A DNA stretch of 64,000 nucleotides, from positions 10,198,732-10,262,731 of the forward strand of contig KL647288.1 of the NCBI GenBank assembly GCA_000727475.1, written 5' to 3'. Below, in pieces: positions 46,024-58,031 of the stretch; positions within the stretch are counted from its first letter, which is position 1; each line of letters begins with the position of its first letter. A program made the translations under genes and the position numbers. The notes below the pieces were generated by a model that worked only from the letters and a program-made list of their open reading frames with translations, had not been told where the DNA came from and did not search any database. Origin of the DNA: Sarcocystis neurona (lineage: Eukaryota > Apicomplexa > Conoidasida > Eucoccidiorida > Sarcocystidae).

Positions 46024-49000
46024 TCATGGAAAGCTTCCCTGCGGTCTCCTCAACGTGGAGGAACCTCTGGCTGTCGAGTGCGGCCCGGAACCTTCTCTAA
46101 TTTTCCTGTCCGGATACCAAACAGAAGAAGCTCCCCACCCAAGTCCCAGGAGCGCGGGTAGAGGGACATTTGGCGATCTGGGTCCGTCTCTTCTTCTTCG
46201 TGCTGCAGCGTGCTTTACCCGCTGGTCTCCGCCGCGTCTACTAGATGCACCTACCGCCCAGCCGTCCTTACAACTGCTGCTGTTGGGGAGCAGTCCCGCC
46301 CGGCTGCTGCTTGCTGCCGTCGTAGTATGGCTGCTGCAGCTCACTGCCCCGTAACCAGTGCCGCGTCCGCTGTCAACAGCTCCTGCACTGCCGTTACTTG
46401 CTGTGCTTCTGCTGTGAGTGGCAGTGATGCTGCTCCTGCTGGGTTCCTTGCTGTCTTGGAAGGCGGTGTCTCGTTGGGCAAACCTTCCCTGCAGGTGAGG
46501 TCGGACATGGTCGTCTCCGCGCTGCTGCTGCTGCTGTTCTGCATGTCCACGGTGTGCTGCTGATTCCACTTTCTGCGGCACTGTGGTCCTGCTGCCAGGC
46601 AGCCGGTCACTCCTCATTCGATGCTGCTGTTTGGCACACAGCTGCACCGCCTTCGGTTGCGCTCTTCGTGTCTCCGCGGGAGCTCGCTCCCTGATTCGTC
46701 TGTCGCCCCCCTCATCCATCTCGCTGCCTCTCTCTGCCGTCTTGCAGTCTTTGGCGCGACTAACAAGCTCTTGCTCTCCTCGATAGACTTGCTGCTGCTG
46801 GTCGGAACCAAGAGCAGGCAAACCTGTCGAACTTGACTGCGTGTGCTGCTCTCCCTCTCTTATTTCTTTTCTCTTCCTGCGCGTCCTATCTCTAATAAGT
46901 CGCGACAGCTTGTGTCTGTGCTCTCTCTCCAGCGCGCTGCCTGAGGTCGCGCCTACAAGCGCTCCAAATATAAGGCCCACAGCAGCGCCAATAGGGCCAC
47001 CGGCAAGCCCGCCCACCACCACACCAGCAGCAGCGGCGACTCCTCCTCCCTGCACTCCCCACCACCTGCTGCGCCGCAGACTCGCCGTCACTAGCTCCCG
47101 ATTGGCTTGCGCTGTCTGCACTGCCGCTGCGTCCGTTTCGGCTGCCACGGCTGCAAGGGGCTCTTCCGCTGTCTCCACCTCGTCCGCTATCTGCACGTGC
47201 AACTCGTGCAAAACATGCACACACTCCTCGATGTGTTGCAGCTGCTGCAACTGCTCTCGTCGCTGCTGTTCTTCAAAGCCCTCGTCAACCTCCTGAAGTC
47301 GTGTGGGACGCCACACGTTCTCCAGCGATGCTTCTCCAGGAAACAAAAGAGATGATTCTCCTCTCCTCCATCGGGCCCCGAGATCTGCAGGAGCCTTTCT
47401 GCTGCCCTCGACACCCCACTGTCTCTGCTGCTGCTCTTCCCGCTGCGGCGTGCCCTCCGCCAACGACTGTCTCCGCGAAGCTGAATCGTCGGCGCCGGTG
47501 ATGCCCGACTTTCCCGTGTCCCAGTCAGGCGTTGGGCCCAAGTAAATTGGGGGAAGAAGAAAGTCTCCGAACGAGAATGAATTCGGATCATTGAACGAGT
47601 AGAACCTGCTGACGCCGCTCTCCGCCCTGGAGTGCAGCCCATGCTGATGTCCGACAAACCCTCCGCCGCCACTGCTGCTGCTACTACTGCCACTGCTCGA
47701 GTACCGAATAAGACTGTGCAGCGGTGTGCATGCGCCTCCCACGCCGCCCGACGCGAGGCGATGCGGCCTGCTGCACCCTCCACCCGGGTAGAGAATCATA
47801 CTACTGCTGTGCCGCCGGCGGGTCCGGACGGGAGTTTGCGTCACTGCAGCGCTGCCCCCGCCAGTGCCATAGTAGTCTGCAAAGTGAGAGAAGTCCAGAC
47901 TGTCCAGAATGCCGGCGTCCTCCGCAGCTGCAGTCGCTGCGCTTTGGCGCCTCAGAGCTGTGGCTCCTCCTGTCGCAGCTCCTTCACCGTTCTCGTTGCC
48001 GCTGGAGCTCCGCCGCATCGGCAGCGCAACACCCGCAGTGACAACGGCAGCGGCTGGTCCTCTGCTTTTGGTGGATGAGCCTGCGGCTTCCCGTTCTGGT
48101 GACGGTACGGCACTTGAGTTCTCGACGCTCTGCCCGTTCCCGTTGCTGTTTCGTCTGCTGAGAGGCAGCAGCATGCGGATGTTGAACAGCGTCACCAACC
48201 TCTCGTGTTTCTGCTTCAGTCTCTCGAAGTCTTCTTTCAATTTGGCAAGACGGAGTTGCCCCCGATGCTGCTCCAGCGAACCACGTGGCGGGCTGTACGC
48301 CTGCGCCAGCTCAAAAGAGATGCTGCCATTGCTGCCTATCGTACTGAACGTTCCCAGGGTTCGCAGTGCTATTCTACTACTAAGCCCGCCGTCCGGCCAT
48401 CCTTCTTCTCCGCTGCCTGTTTCTTGGATTCCTGCTCGAGAGCGGACGCCGGGAAGCAGCAGCTGGTGTCTCGGCTTCTTCTGGGGCGAGCAATCGCCAG
48501 GGCTGCCTGTGATCGTCCCGGGGGTTTCAGGCGAAGTCGGCTGCGCTGTGTACGCCGCACTCGCCTCGAACAATCGCTGCAGCCGAGCAGACAACGACGA
48601 GCAGACAACTGCTTGCTGCTGCAGGTGCTCCTGCGGGGAAAGTCGCCGCCGCGCCCGATCCCGCGCGCGCACGCTCTGTGGCTGCTTCTGCTGTTGCAGC
48701 ACCTGCTGCCCGCTGTACTCCAGTCGCTGCAGCAGAGCGGCGAACTCTCGCAGCATCACTGCTGCGTCTTCAACAGCGAGAGGCGGCAATGCTACATCCG
48801 CGAACGAAGGCACAGTTACTCCTGGGCTGCTGCTGCTGCTGTTCTTCTGCCCGTCTCTGTCGCCCCGCTGCTGCGATCTGCGTGGAGCGCTGTGTTCCTC
48901 TGCAGCAGCAGTAGCAGCTTGCTCTGGAGGTTCAGCAGCTGTGTCATCCGCACGTATTGAAGGAGACCCAGCGAATCCGCATAAAGGATGAGACTCTGGT

Positions 49001-49752
49001 GAGAATAAGGACGGCTGTGTTCGACGAAAAGTCGTACCGTGCTGGTCTGTAGACACGCTCGACGCAGTGGAAGAACCCTCACTCCCGACGGCGTTGATAC
49101 CGCTACAAAGATACGATGCAGGCACCACGCCCAAAATGTTACCGTCGCTTGAAGAAGACACCGCAGACGCTGCAGAAACATCAGACGGGGATGCAGCTGG
49201 AGCAGGGCCGGTGTCACCGTCCTGCTGCTTCTCCGATGCAGCAGCAGTATCGCTGCTGCTGCGCTGTTGCGTTTGCAGAGAGGCAGCGCGTGCCTCACGA
49301 CGAGATTTCACCGCTTCCTGTAGTAAAGTCGTCTTGTGACGCACAGTTGACATGGTGGATCTGCTTCTGCCCCGGCGAACTGACCGCCCTGTGGCAGCAC
49401 TGGCGGGACCGTGTCCAGCAGCTGCGGCCCCCGCAGACGGGGTAAACGCTGCAGCGTCAGGAGCAGGCGCGACGGGTGCAGTAGCGCTGGGCGCAGCACG
49501 TCCTGCCGCAGCACCAGCAGACAGCGACGGACCTGCTGGACCAGCAGCAGCCGCAGTGAATGGGGCAAATGCCGCTGGGGTCGTGTGCGCCCTAGTGGTA
49601 AGGGAGTCCACTGCAAGGACGGCATCTTGACAAGGCGCTGCCGCTGTCGCAGCAGGAGTCGTTGCGGCTGATCGCGCAGCCGACGCTGCTTCAGGCAAGA
49701 CCACAGGAGACGGGATGGTTACAAAAGTGTAGCTCGATTTCCTTGGCCTCAT
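46024..49752 (-). CDS. Qa-SNARE-like protein, syntaxin-17-like C-terminus, very long N-terminal extension
   Basis: A single 1,242-residue frame. Initiation may be at the first ATG (49,752) or at the internal ATG at 49,353, where the first 133 Ala/Pro-rich residues end and a syntaxin-like start (MSTVRHKTTLLQEAVKSRRE) begins. Helical segments at about residues 320-400 and 480-515 (LRLAKLKEDFERLKQKHERL) could be the N-terminal regulatory helices. Residues about 824-890 align by eye with a t-SNARE motif (HIEECVHVLHELHVQIADEV). A Gly-rich hydrophobic hairpin follows (VVGGLAGGPIGAAVGLIFGA, about 905-940) that closely resembles the syntaxin 17 membrane anchor. The position of the central ionic-layer Gln appears to be Ala. 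A basic Arg/Lys stretch and a 300-residue Ser/Gln/Arg-rich tail follow the hairpin, which is unusual for a SNARE. Expected role: membrane fusion or a fusion-linked scaffold on internal membranes. Coding is clear; the family call rests on the anchor and heptads. Confidence 0.8.
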   Translation of the reverse strand: MRPRKSSYTFVTIPSPVVLPEAASAARSAATTPAATAAAPCQDAVLAVDSLTTRAHTTPAAFAPFTAAAAGPAGPSLSAGAAAGRAAPSATAPVAPAPDAAAFTPSAGAAAAGHGPASAATGRSVRRGRSRSTMSTVRHKTTLLQEAVKSRREARAASLQTQQRSSSDTAAASEKQQDGDTGPAPAASPSDVSAASAVSSSSDGNILGVVPASYLCSGINAVGSEGSSTASSVSTDQHGTTFRRTQPSLFSPESHPLCGFAGSPSIRADDTAAEPPEQAATAAAEEHSAPRRSQQRGDRDGQKNSSSSSPGVTVPSFADVALPPLAVEDAAVMLREFAALLQRLEYSGQQVLQQQKQPQSVRARDRARRRLSPQEHLQQQAVVCSSLSARLQRLFEASAAYTAQPTSPETPGTITGSPGDCSPQKKPRHQLLLPGVRSRAGIQETGSGEEGWPDGGLSSRIALRTLGTFSTIGSNGSISFELAQAYSPPRGSLEQHRGQLRLAKLKEDFERLKQKHERLVTLFNIRMLLPLSRRNSNGNGQSVENSSAVPSPEREAAGSSTKSRGPAAAVVTAGVALPMRRSSSGNENGEGAATGGATALRRQSAATAAAEDAGILDSLDFSHFADYYGTGGGSAAVTQTPVRTRRRHSSSMILYPGGGCSRPHRLASGGVGGACTPLHSLIRYSSSGSSSSSSGGGGFVGHQHGLHSRAESGVSRFYSFNDPNSFSFGDFLLPPIYLGPTPDWDTGKSGITGADDSASRRQSLAEGTPQREEQQQRQWGVEGSRKAPADLGARWRRGESSLLFPGEASLENVWRPTRLQEVDEGFEEQQRREQLQQLQHIEECVHVLHELHVQIADEVETAEEPLAAVAAETDAAAVQTAQANRELVTASLRRSRWWGVQGGGVAAAAGVVVGGLAGGPIGAAVGLIFGALVGATSGSALEREHRHKLSRLIRDRTRRKRKEIREGEQHTQSSSTGLPALGSDQQQQVYRGEQELVSRAKDCKTAERGSEMDEGGDRRIRERAPAETRRAQPKAVQLCAKQQHRMRSDRLPGSRTTVPQKVESAAHRGHAEQQQQQRGDDHVRPHLQGRFAQRDTAFQDSKEPSRSSITATHSRSTASNGSAGAVDSGRGTGYGAVSCSSHTTTAASSSRAGLLPNSSSCKDGWAVGASSRRGGDQRVKHAAARRRRDGPRSPNVPLPALLGLGWGASSVWYPDRKIREGSGPHSTARGSSTLRRPQGSFP

Positions 49753-52700
49753 CTGCTCGAGGACTCTTATGCCGAAAAGTGGACGGAGCCGCTAGTAAGG
49801 AAGGTCAGACGAGGGAAAAAAATGAAAGACGGGACTTCCTTGGAAAAACTCACATGGCACGTGGACAGCAGCAAAGTCGGATTGCCATACTTCACCGCCA
49901 GCGACGAGCGTCCGACCCCGCGTGCAACCTGCTCCGGTGCTTTGTCCGTCCACAGGATCACGCAGACCACCACCGCAGGACTTAGTAGTCGCGACGGCAC
50001 ACATATACAGATAGGCGCACATAAACAAACCCGTCAACAGACACGAATACGTGCCGTCGTTTTGTATTCACATCCAACAAGACGAATGCAGAAATCCACA
50101 CAACCATCACAGGAATCTACATATATGCCAGTATTTCACGTCCTGTCGAGCCGGAAGAGGCACTGCGCGCAGCTGTACCAGAGATCTACTCGAAAATCAG
50201 TGTACGTATGTATTGCAGCAGATATTGGGGATGAAGTGTCGACGCCACCAGGCAAAGATTTATACGGCAATTATAAAGACTGGCCACAGCGGTCGACAAG
50301 CACGCATCCACGTAGACGTCCACACAGGTGTAGACATGCATCTAGAAATATCGGACAGAAAAGCGTGGCCTCGTGGAAGCTGTTCTTACGCGTTCCGGAC
50401 TGCTCTTCAAATAGTTGACACACACAATGACCACGACATCAACATAGGAGAGGCTCACCGACGAAAAGCCGACTCCACGCAAGGGGACTCCTGCAAAGGA
50501 CAAAAGAATCAGCGCGCAGAACAGAGTGCGCAAAAGGGAAATATAAGCCAAAGCAAACCATGTCAGGCCCTGCGTCACCCACCTGTGTCTGCCTGGTATA
50601 TACACACACGTGTACATATATACATATACATATATATACATATATATATATGTGCACAGCTATCATATTACCAGCACGTCCTGAAAATCGAATCTGTATT
50701 CACATATATACATATATATGTATATACATATTCGCAAGTCCGCACTCGTGTACCAAAGCTTCCAGCGAAGTCTCAAAACAGGCATGCGTCAGTACACCCA
50801 CTCCAGCCCCAACTGGTGCACAGACGTAGAGCGGCACGGCCTTCGGCGTGTCCCTACACAAAGGACGCGGAAGCACACTTCGATCCCGAGAGAAACGTGG
50901 AGCATTCACGCGGCTACGCAGGAAGAGGAACTACACCAGTTACCGACTAAAAATTTATGCAGGCGTGCAAATGTGCGCGCAGCACTTGCGGTGATACCAA
51001 GATACTTCCCTCTCCATATACAAAAATGCGTAAGGATACAGATCCAAGCAAATACACATGAGCACATATATTAGGTGATGTGAGGTCATGCGCGTCGATA
51101 CACCCAGTGATTGTCTCAGCCGTCGTACCACAGTGCAAGCATTACGGCGGGCCGCCATGTAAATTGTGTGAGGACCACGAATCCCTGTCGAGACAAAAAA
51201 AGTCTGCATCCGATCCCGCTTATCTGTAAGAAAATGTCTGATGTACGCGGATATAGCTAAGGCATTATAGAGATAGAGGTGATGACACAGATGTCCCTAT
51301 AGCTCGACGTGGCACATCTCTTCTCCAGCGTGTCTTCAGTTCAAGCGAATGTGGTTATGGACAACCTGGCCACACAGCAGTTGACAACGAGACTGCCGCA
51401 CGCATCTAGCAGCATTGAACACGGGATTACGTTCCTTTAATCCCTCGTGCTTGAAAGGACAAGATTTCTCTGCACCCGTCGCGTGCAAATAACGGTGTCA
51501 CGTGGTGCCGCGAGAAAAGCAGAGACCCCAGGAGCAAACATAGTTCCAAAAATGTCCCGCGGTGGGAAGAGCATTCGGCAGATTAAAGATGCGCACAGCA
51601 GATGCTGTATTACCTGAGGATGTTGCTGCGGAGAGCGTGGTACACAGCTCGGAGATCTTGTTCGCAGGATAATGCCACTTACGAACACGTTAGGGGGAGA
51701 GCTCCACAAGCCGCCCACGTACGCAAAGTCACACATCGGCCTAGAGATGGGTGAGGAAAAGCTCTATGTATGAGCCCCTCAGCAACGGAAGGGTATACGG
51801 CCGGTTAAGAAAAATACGAGTCGCATATTCCATCTTGTACGCAGCGTATGGCCTTCACGGAAGAAATACTCACAGAAAAAACGAGCATGTGCTCTACATA
51901 TTCCTGTTTATGTTCCCTCCCCCATCTACACAGAATGTTCACCAACTCGACGAGGGAATCACTAAAAATTAGAAACTACAGATCAAAGAACACACGAGAA
52001 GCCGTTGAAGTCAAGCCGCCGAACAGTGGCCATCACGCTGATATGCAGCTGACCGACCCGTCAAACCAGACGGAAAAAGGAAAGGGAGGCTTTACAGTAG
52101 GTAAGTGAGAAAGCGGTCCAGCATCCCACCTGGGTCTAGATGGAAAATTAATATGTAAAATTCCGCTAAAAGTTCGTCTTCAAAGATGTGTCTTCGCGGT
52201 CATGCATGCAACACTGCGAGTAGGATGAACCCGACGAAGCGCTTTTTGCAGTCCCTTACGCCGCATGCAGTTAGAGCGCGGGCGAACAAAAGAGGGACAG
52301 TACCCTTCCACCATCTGCGCGTCGCACGCAGGCTTAAAATACTGTTGTTTGTCGCCACGGCATCAGTTACATAGTACTGGTCCGTTCCCATGTTTGGGTG
52401 GTAGGCAAGACTTTCTGCCGTGGCGACGACAGGTGACGACAATTTTCCTGTCGGAAACTCAGCGTGCTTATGCTTCAGGTAGACTGCGTCTTCATTTCTT
52501 CTCTTCCGCATTCTATCTCTCCTGTGAAGCAGGTCCTTTTTTCTGGTGGGCTGCCAGTCTGCGCTTGTTGTCGGGTGGGCCTCTACCCGTATCCGTAGGC
52601 GTGTCGAGTACGTGGGTACGCTTCCTGATGTACACGTACTGCCAGGAGCCACGTAAATATTCTGACGAAGTAAGTACGTACGGGCATGGCGACATGAGGT

Positions 52701-55700
52701 CTCACTCTCAGGAGAGCGTGACGCGTAGATTCATAGAGAGATGCACAAAAGATATAGGCATGCTTAGCTTCATACGGAACATGCCTCCGACGTGCATACG
52801 GGGGAGTGCTTGTTCCGCAAATAGGTGTTGTCCCTCTTTCGTGCTCTAGTGCGCTAGTAAGTAATACACAGTCCGTCTAAGTACGCGTGAGACATGTGTG
52901 CTTCCACTCCTGGTAGCCGCCAAAGACACGCAAACAAGATGTTGCTAGTTTTTACTGGTCGCATACTGTATGAGGTACGTACTTACTGTTATTAACACAG
53001 CGGGCGATTTCAAGCCCGCTCCCACTAGATAGCATGTGCTTGCACGAGATAGCGTGTGCCTGCGGTTTTACACTCCTGCCTAAACAGACTTAAAATACAA
53101 TCTGTTTGTTCAATGGTTAATACGTGGAAGCAGGAACGCAGATTCGCGAGCATATGTCAACAAATTCGCTCTTGGTTGTGATACGTTCCTCACCCCCTAC
53201 ACCAGTCCCGCTTATAATGTATGTGTAAAAACCTATCCTGCATGACGTCTACATCACATGAGCTACTACACACACACACACGCACACACACTCAAAAGGT
53301 CCCATTTCACGCCTTTAAGATGTTGTGTAGAACAAAGCTCAAGTATCCCTTTCGTCGTTGCGCACTGTGCTTGGGACAAGGTCTGGCTGGAGTGTTCGCC
53401 TCCCCAGCTTCTCGTGCGTGGACGTGCTGTGAAGAAGAAGAAGCCTGACGATCATATCAGCCCCAACCACTTTCTGCTGAAGGCTTGGACGTGCCAGCGC
53501 AGTGGCAGACTCTTCTATCCTGAGAAAGACATGCTAACAAAATTTAGTAGGGTAATGTGTAAGGAAGGTATTCACTCTTTCGCAGTGCTAGCGTCGCTTG
53601 CTCCAACCCTACGTCGGTCGACGAATCGGTGGCTGCTTCCAGAGGCGACCACCCACATCTGCAGAAGATGAGTTTCTACTTAATTTGCAGTAGGTACGCG
53701 AGTCCGAACAGGTACACGAAATGTGTCACGAGTTCGAAAACCTGACTACATTTGCCTCAGTAAAAATTCGCCTGAGTCTATAGCTACGCTCAACTCTATC
53801 ACCCCCCGATGTTCTTCTGTCCACGTGCGCATGTGTTCGGCAAGTCGAGATATTTCTGTGTACGTTGCTGGTTCAGAGGGAGGTCACAGCAGCAGGTGTC
53901 GCCTGGAGAGGCACCTCCATGTGGCACAGGACCTGATCACGCTCGTACCCAGCCGTGCAACCAAATTGGCCGCATGTTCCGTAGCACGGCAGTGGTTCTT
54001 AGAATGAATCACACCAGCAGCGTCAACGGCGTGAAACAGGGTGGTATGAACTTGATTGGTGTTAGACCGTTTCCTCCTGCGAACTGAAAAGATCGTGGCT
54101 TTGGGGCGTTAAGGAAAGTGTGTCTGCAGTTGAAACATGCGAATGGCTTGGTGACATTGTGAGGAAAATATATTATATAAACACACATGTAGAGGCAGCA
54201 GGTGTATACTGAGAGTCGTTTGAACTACTGCCACTGACGCGAATGGCCGCCAGAAATTCGTATTCGATGAGCACGTGTTCTCTCCGGCAACAGACAGGTT
54301 TACCAGGGAGGCTGCCGTGCAACGGGATTGCGGCCATGAATATCGATGAATTGTTGAACGACCGTAGTCATTTGTGTTGAGCCCCCGGTTTTCATGAAGT
54401 CCTCGCTCCTCGTGAATTTTCCCCGCAGTACCTACGCAAGATCTGCCGCACCAGCGTCTCGTGCGGCATTTAACCACGCAGGTGGAACGGCCAGGCTCAG
54501 ATATGTCTGGATGTCCTTCCGGTCTAATGACTAAATTGTCAACGTTGTGTAGCGCCGTGCTCGAGCGTATGTATCGCGTAATGTGATTGCTTTGCAACAG
54601 CGCTAGCTCGTGTCATTCACTGTTTTGCTGCTACTCACCAAAGCAGACTGCCACTTTGCGCAGCTTTTCATTGAGCTGTTGTGTCTTCCGTCTACACAAC
54701 AGCGAGCGGAAAAAGTGGCTTTAACCTACAAATGCCTCGCAGTTGTACAGAGCGGGTCTCCGCGATCGACTCTCACCATGTATTTCATAACTTGCTTATA
54801 CGAAAGAAGGAAATTACTGCGCAGCACAGCCTGAAAGCGTCTTTGCTGTATTCGCTGCATCACAGCAAATTTGTGAACCACTCCGAATGCGGGTATGACT
54901 TGGGACCGAAAATAGCAGGTGATCCGGCGCATTGATATACACGCTATTCCCGCCTCATCTCCATGCATACGAACTTCTGCGTATGTGGTTGTAGTAACTA
55001 CGTGTATGTATCCCGCATTCGTGTGATGCCTGTTTGATGCAACTTTTAATACGCAAAGGTTTGCACCAGTGTGACACGGCGGAGAATCATCCATTGCACC
55101 CGAGGTGCCGTATGCAGACGATCAATCCGGCGCCCAAACACGTTAGGATGGGGCGGAAACGACAGTTCGCTTGAAGGAGGGGGAATGTGTCTGGGGAGGA
55201 TGCTTGCATAACACTTGCCTCGGAACCACCTGATCAGGAAGTACAGATTTGCTGAGGTATTGTTGCACTTCACGGATTCAAGTCAATAAATTCGAAGGGA
55301 TCTCAATGAGAGTTTTTCAGCGCATGCAGACTCCCACGACCCCGTGCACTGAAGCGCATTCATGGGGAAATCCTACTTGGCGCGGCCAGTTTTAGCACCC
55401 TGAAACATGTCACCATCTGCACCCGACAGTTATCAAATCCCCTTCACTTGTGAACCTCCGCCTCTCTGCTGGTGCCATGCTCTGCAGCTACCCGAGAGTT
55501 TAAAGTCGTTGGTAACCACACACGTATCACACGGTGATGATCACACTAGGGCTACCAGTTTGTGCTACTACACCGCCTCGCGTCTCTGTCGTCGCCTCAA
55601 GGGTGGTCAGGCAGCTGCTAACAAAGTTGACCTCGCCAGGTTCCTATTTCTTTTCAACACTTCTCTGCCTTTTTTTAAGTATGTGTACGTACGTTTGAGA

Positions 55701-56670
55701 GTAGGTACAACTGCGTTTAAATCGGAGTGAGAGGGGGCAAACCAGCGAACCGAGGCACTACAATGTGGGCCCGTGTTTCTCGAATGAGCTGCGCAGTTAA
55801 AAAACAACGTTGCCGCAATATTTTGCATCCGACCGTTCTCAATAAATCCCATGATGCGTGAAGTTGATGCGCGTCGGTACCAGCACTACGCACACAATAG
55901 TTTATGCCAAGATCTAGCACTGGTGCCGCGCCGAACAGTCCAAAACGAGGACTTCAGTGCCGCATCCTGACCAAACTACCGCAGATGCCTTTCAGTTCAG
56001 TCCGCTTAGGTGAAGAATTTACCTTTCAAAGTTCCCGAGTAGACAAGACTGTCTGTCCTTTAGCGCACGTCCACCGTATCAGCTGACAATCTCCACGTGC
56101 AAAGGAAGCAGCTCACGACATCAGAAGGGGCATACATTTGTAGGTGGACTGTGCAGTGTTCAGGTGCACACTGCTGGTAAAATATCGGCCAGACCACTTC
56201 TCTACACTGACAAGTTGATTATCTCTGTCACCTACATAAATATAGCACAATGCGAGTAAAATAAGGTCGCCCCTTAGGTAGCAGGAACGGTCCGGATCAA
56301 CCGCGGTCAAAGTTACAGGCCCAGTACTATAGCAGGAAAGCTACAGAAAAACTTCGTATAGAGACATGTGCAGGGGACGAAATAAGCAGCAGAAACACGC
56401 AGGGAGTCCGGCTCCGCGCAGTGTCTATTCCGACCAAGACTCTCTTTGCTGCGTGCCTTAACGGGCCGGGAAGCACCTCTCCAGTAGCATCAGCTGTAGG
56501 ACTCGAGGGCGCGGAGCCTTACCGCCTGTGGAGAAAAGCATCCACGCGTGCAAGAATTTTGCACAACGGAGGCCCGCTACGAACCGAAGGCGAATGTCGA
56601 TGCACGCTTTCAAATAAGTCTGCCTTTGTGGTGAAACCGCGGTAGTCGGGAGACGCAAGGCATGTTCTAG
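49753..56670. other. no supported gene in about 6.9 kb
   Basis: The sequence is of balanced composition with a TA/CA microsatellite at 50,600-50,730. The longest plus-strand frame (50,051-50,950) runs through that microsatellite and has no domain or codon-like composition. Other open stretches are below 165 codons and unconvincing. Confidence 0.45.
50596..50735. repeat. TA/CATATA microsatellite
   Basis: Alternating TA with ACATATA units occurs in two patches (about 50,598-50,652 and 50,702-50,730). It is one of only two clear AT microsatellites in the feature-poor half. Confidence 0.8.
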
Positions 56671-56687
56671 AAAGTTCCCGCAGTCCC

Positions 56688-56938
56688 TCATAACTCTGGC
56701 GACCACCCCTCAACACCTACTGCCTCTGGTGCCGCCCTCACGGCTGCTGGAAGTCAGAAAGTCGAGGACTGGTACTCCCCTGCTGCCCCTCATACTTCGC
56801 GCACTGCTGGTCGTGCCCGGGTGCGGCGTTCCATAGAATCTGAACGTTCGATGATAGAAACTAAGTCAAACGGGCACTTCCTGGAGAAGCAGGGTGGTCA
56901 GTGGCAAGTCCTGTGTTCGGAAAGGAGGGTAGCACCTT
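56688..56938 (+). CDS. possible upstream exon of the GRAM-like gene
   Basis: A frame without a start codon but with ordinary composition is open from about 56,670 to 57,000 (AGSQKVEDWYSPAAPHTSRT; LEKQGGQWQVLCSERR). It follows a possible acceptor (TTCCCGCAG, 56,687) and carries a possible donor at AGG|GTAGCA (56,938/56,939). It would sit directly upstream of the exon containing ATG 57,048. It is listed because that ATG has a weak context and its frame is open upstream to about 56,950, suggesting the protein may begin further 5'. Confidence 0.25.
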
Positions 56939-57047
56939 ACGTTGATAGTACCGTTCCGTTACAAAAGGCACCGCAGCAAACCCCCACCGTGGCTCGCTAA
57001 TTTGCAAATGCGCCGCAGAAACGCCGCTTCCCGAACGCGCACCTTGT

Positions 57048-58031
57048 ATGCCTTCTTATGGACCAGCAGACAGCTACCATCCCGAAGCCGGCAGCAGCAC
57101 GACTGCGTCCGGAGTCGCACGTGTGCAGAGAGCAGCGTCTAACGGTCACACGATGTCGCATTCCGCCTTCAGTCACCGTGTGGGCAGCCCACAGCTCCAA
57201 TCCCAGCCAAGTGCTACGTTGAGGGAGTCACCAAGCAGTCCCACTTTATTCACACCTCTTCCCTCTGCTCGTTGCCCTTCTAGAGATGTCAGACATGAGG
57301 GTGTACAGGCAGCGCGCCGTTCCAGTCGAGAGTCAAACACTGAAGCTTTGGAAGCCGCAGCAGAACATATCACACAGAGACGGAGGTCCGTCACGCATAG
57401 CAGCACGTGCTCTTCTCCAAGTCTGCCAAAACTTTCCCTTCCTTCCTCTCCCCTTTCTCTGGCTCTTAGTCCGGGCATCTCCTCGAGATCCGCATCCCCC
57501 TTTCAGAACAGCAGGGCTTGCATCGATGCAGCCTCTCGAGGCCATACACGCTTTTGCAGCCAATCAGCTATGATTTCTTGGTCAGACTTCGTTTTCGGAT
57601 CAGTCTCTACCAATCAGGCAACCACTGGGCAGAAGGTATCTGAAAGAATTCCCAGAATAAATGTTTGTTGCTTGCCATTTAAGAACCTGCCTTTCCTGGC
57701 ACAGCAGAGATCATTATCACAGGTGAAGGGTCACAGCGGCAGCCACCCACGCCTAAGTGATTCAACTGAGGATACGTGGCATGGGGTGATGTCAGGTGCA
57801 TCCTCCACCCTAGTCCAGCTTGCCAAAGATTTACTGGGTGAACACGCTTTTCCAAGCAAGGCATCGTGTCTTGAACGGGAGTTGAGACGCACACATCGCC
57901 CACACTCAGACGCTGCAGCTGCAGCAGACGACGCCGAAATGTCTGATGTCGCATGTGACAACGTGGATGATTCTTGTGTAGAGGGAAGACACGGGATGGA
58001 CCGCGCGTTCGACGAAGTCGCAAGTCAGAAG
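57048..58031 (+). CDS. exon 1 of the GRAM-like gene (Ser-rich N-terminus)
   Basis: The ATG at 57,048 lies in a weak context and the frame continues open about 30 codons upstream. The exon is Ser/Pro/Arg-rich (SPSLPKLSLPSSPLSLALSP) with a less repetitive patch (SAMISWSDFVFGSVSTNQ). It ends at a consensus donor CAGAAG|GTGAGC, phase 0. Beyond the donor the reading includes EFGCVLCRHEL, which loosely resembles the start of a GRAM fold, so an alternative longer exon or a small extra exon in the 200-bp gap is possible. Confidence 0.6.

Noticed and set aside
50051..50950. A 299-codon plus-strand frame
   Set aside because: It passes through a TA/CA microsatellite read as Ile/Tyr/His, has no domain, and lacks the composition of the confirmed genes.
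57178..57563. Minus-strand frames opposite exon 1 of the GRAM-like gene
   Set aside because: They are off-strand readings of Ser/Pro-rich coding sequence; the plus strand has consistent splice sites.
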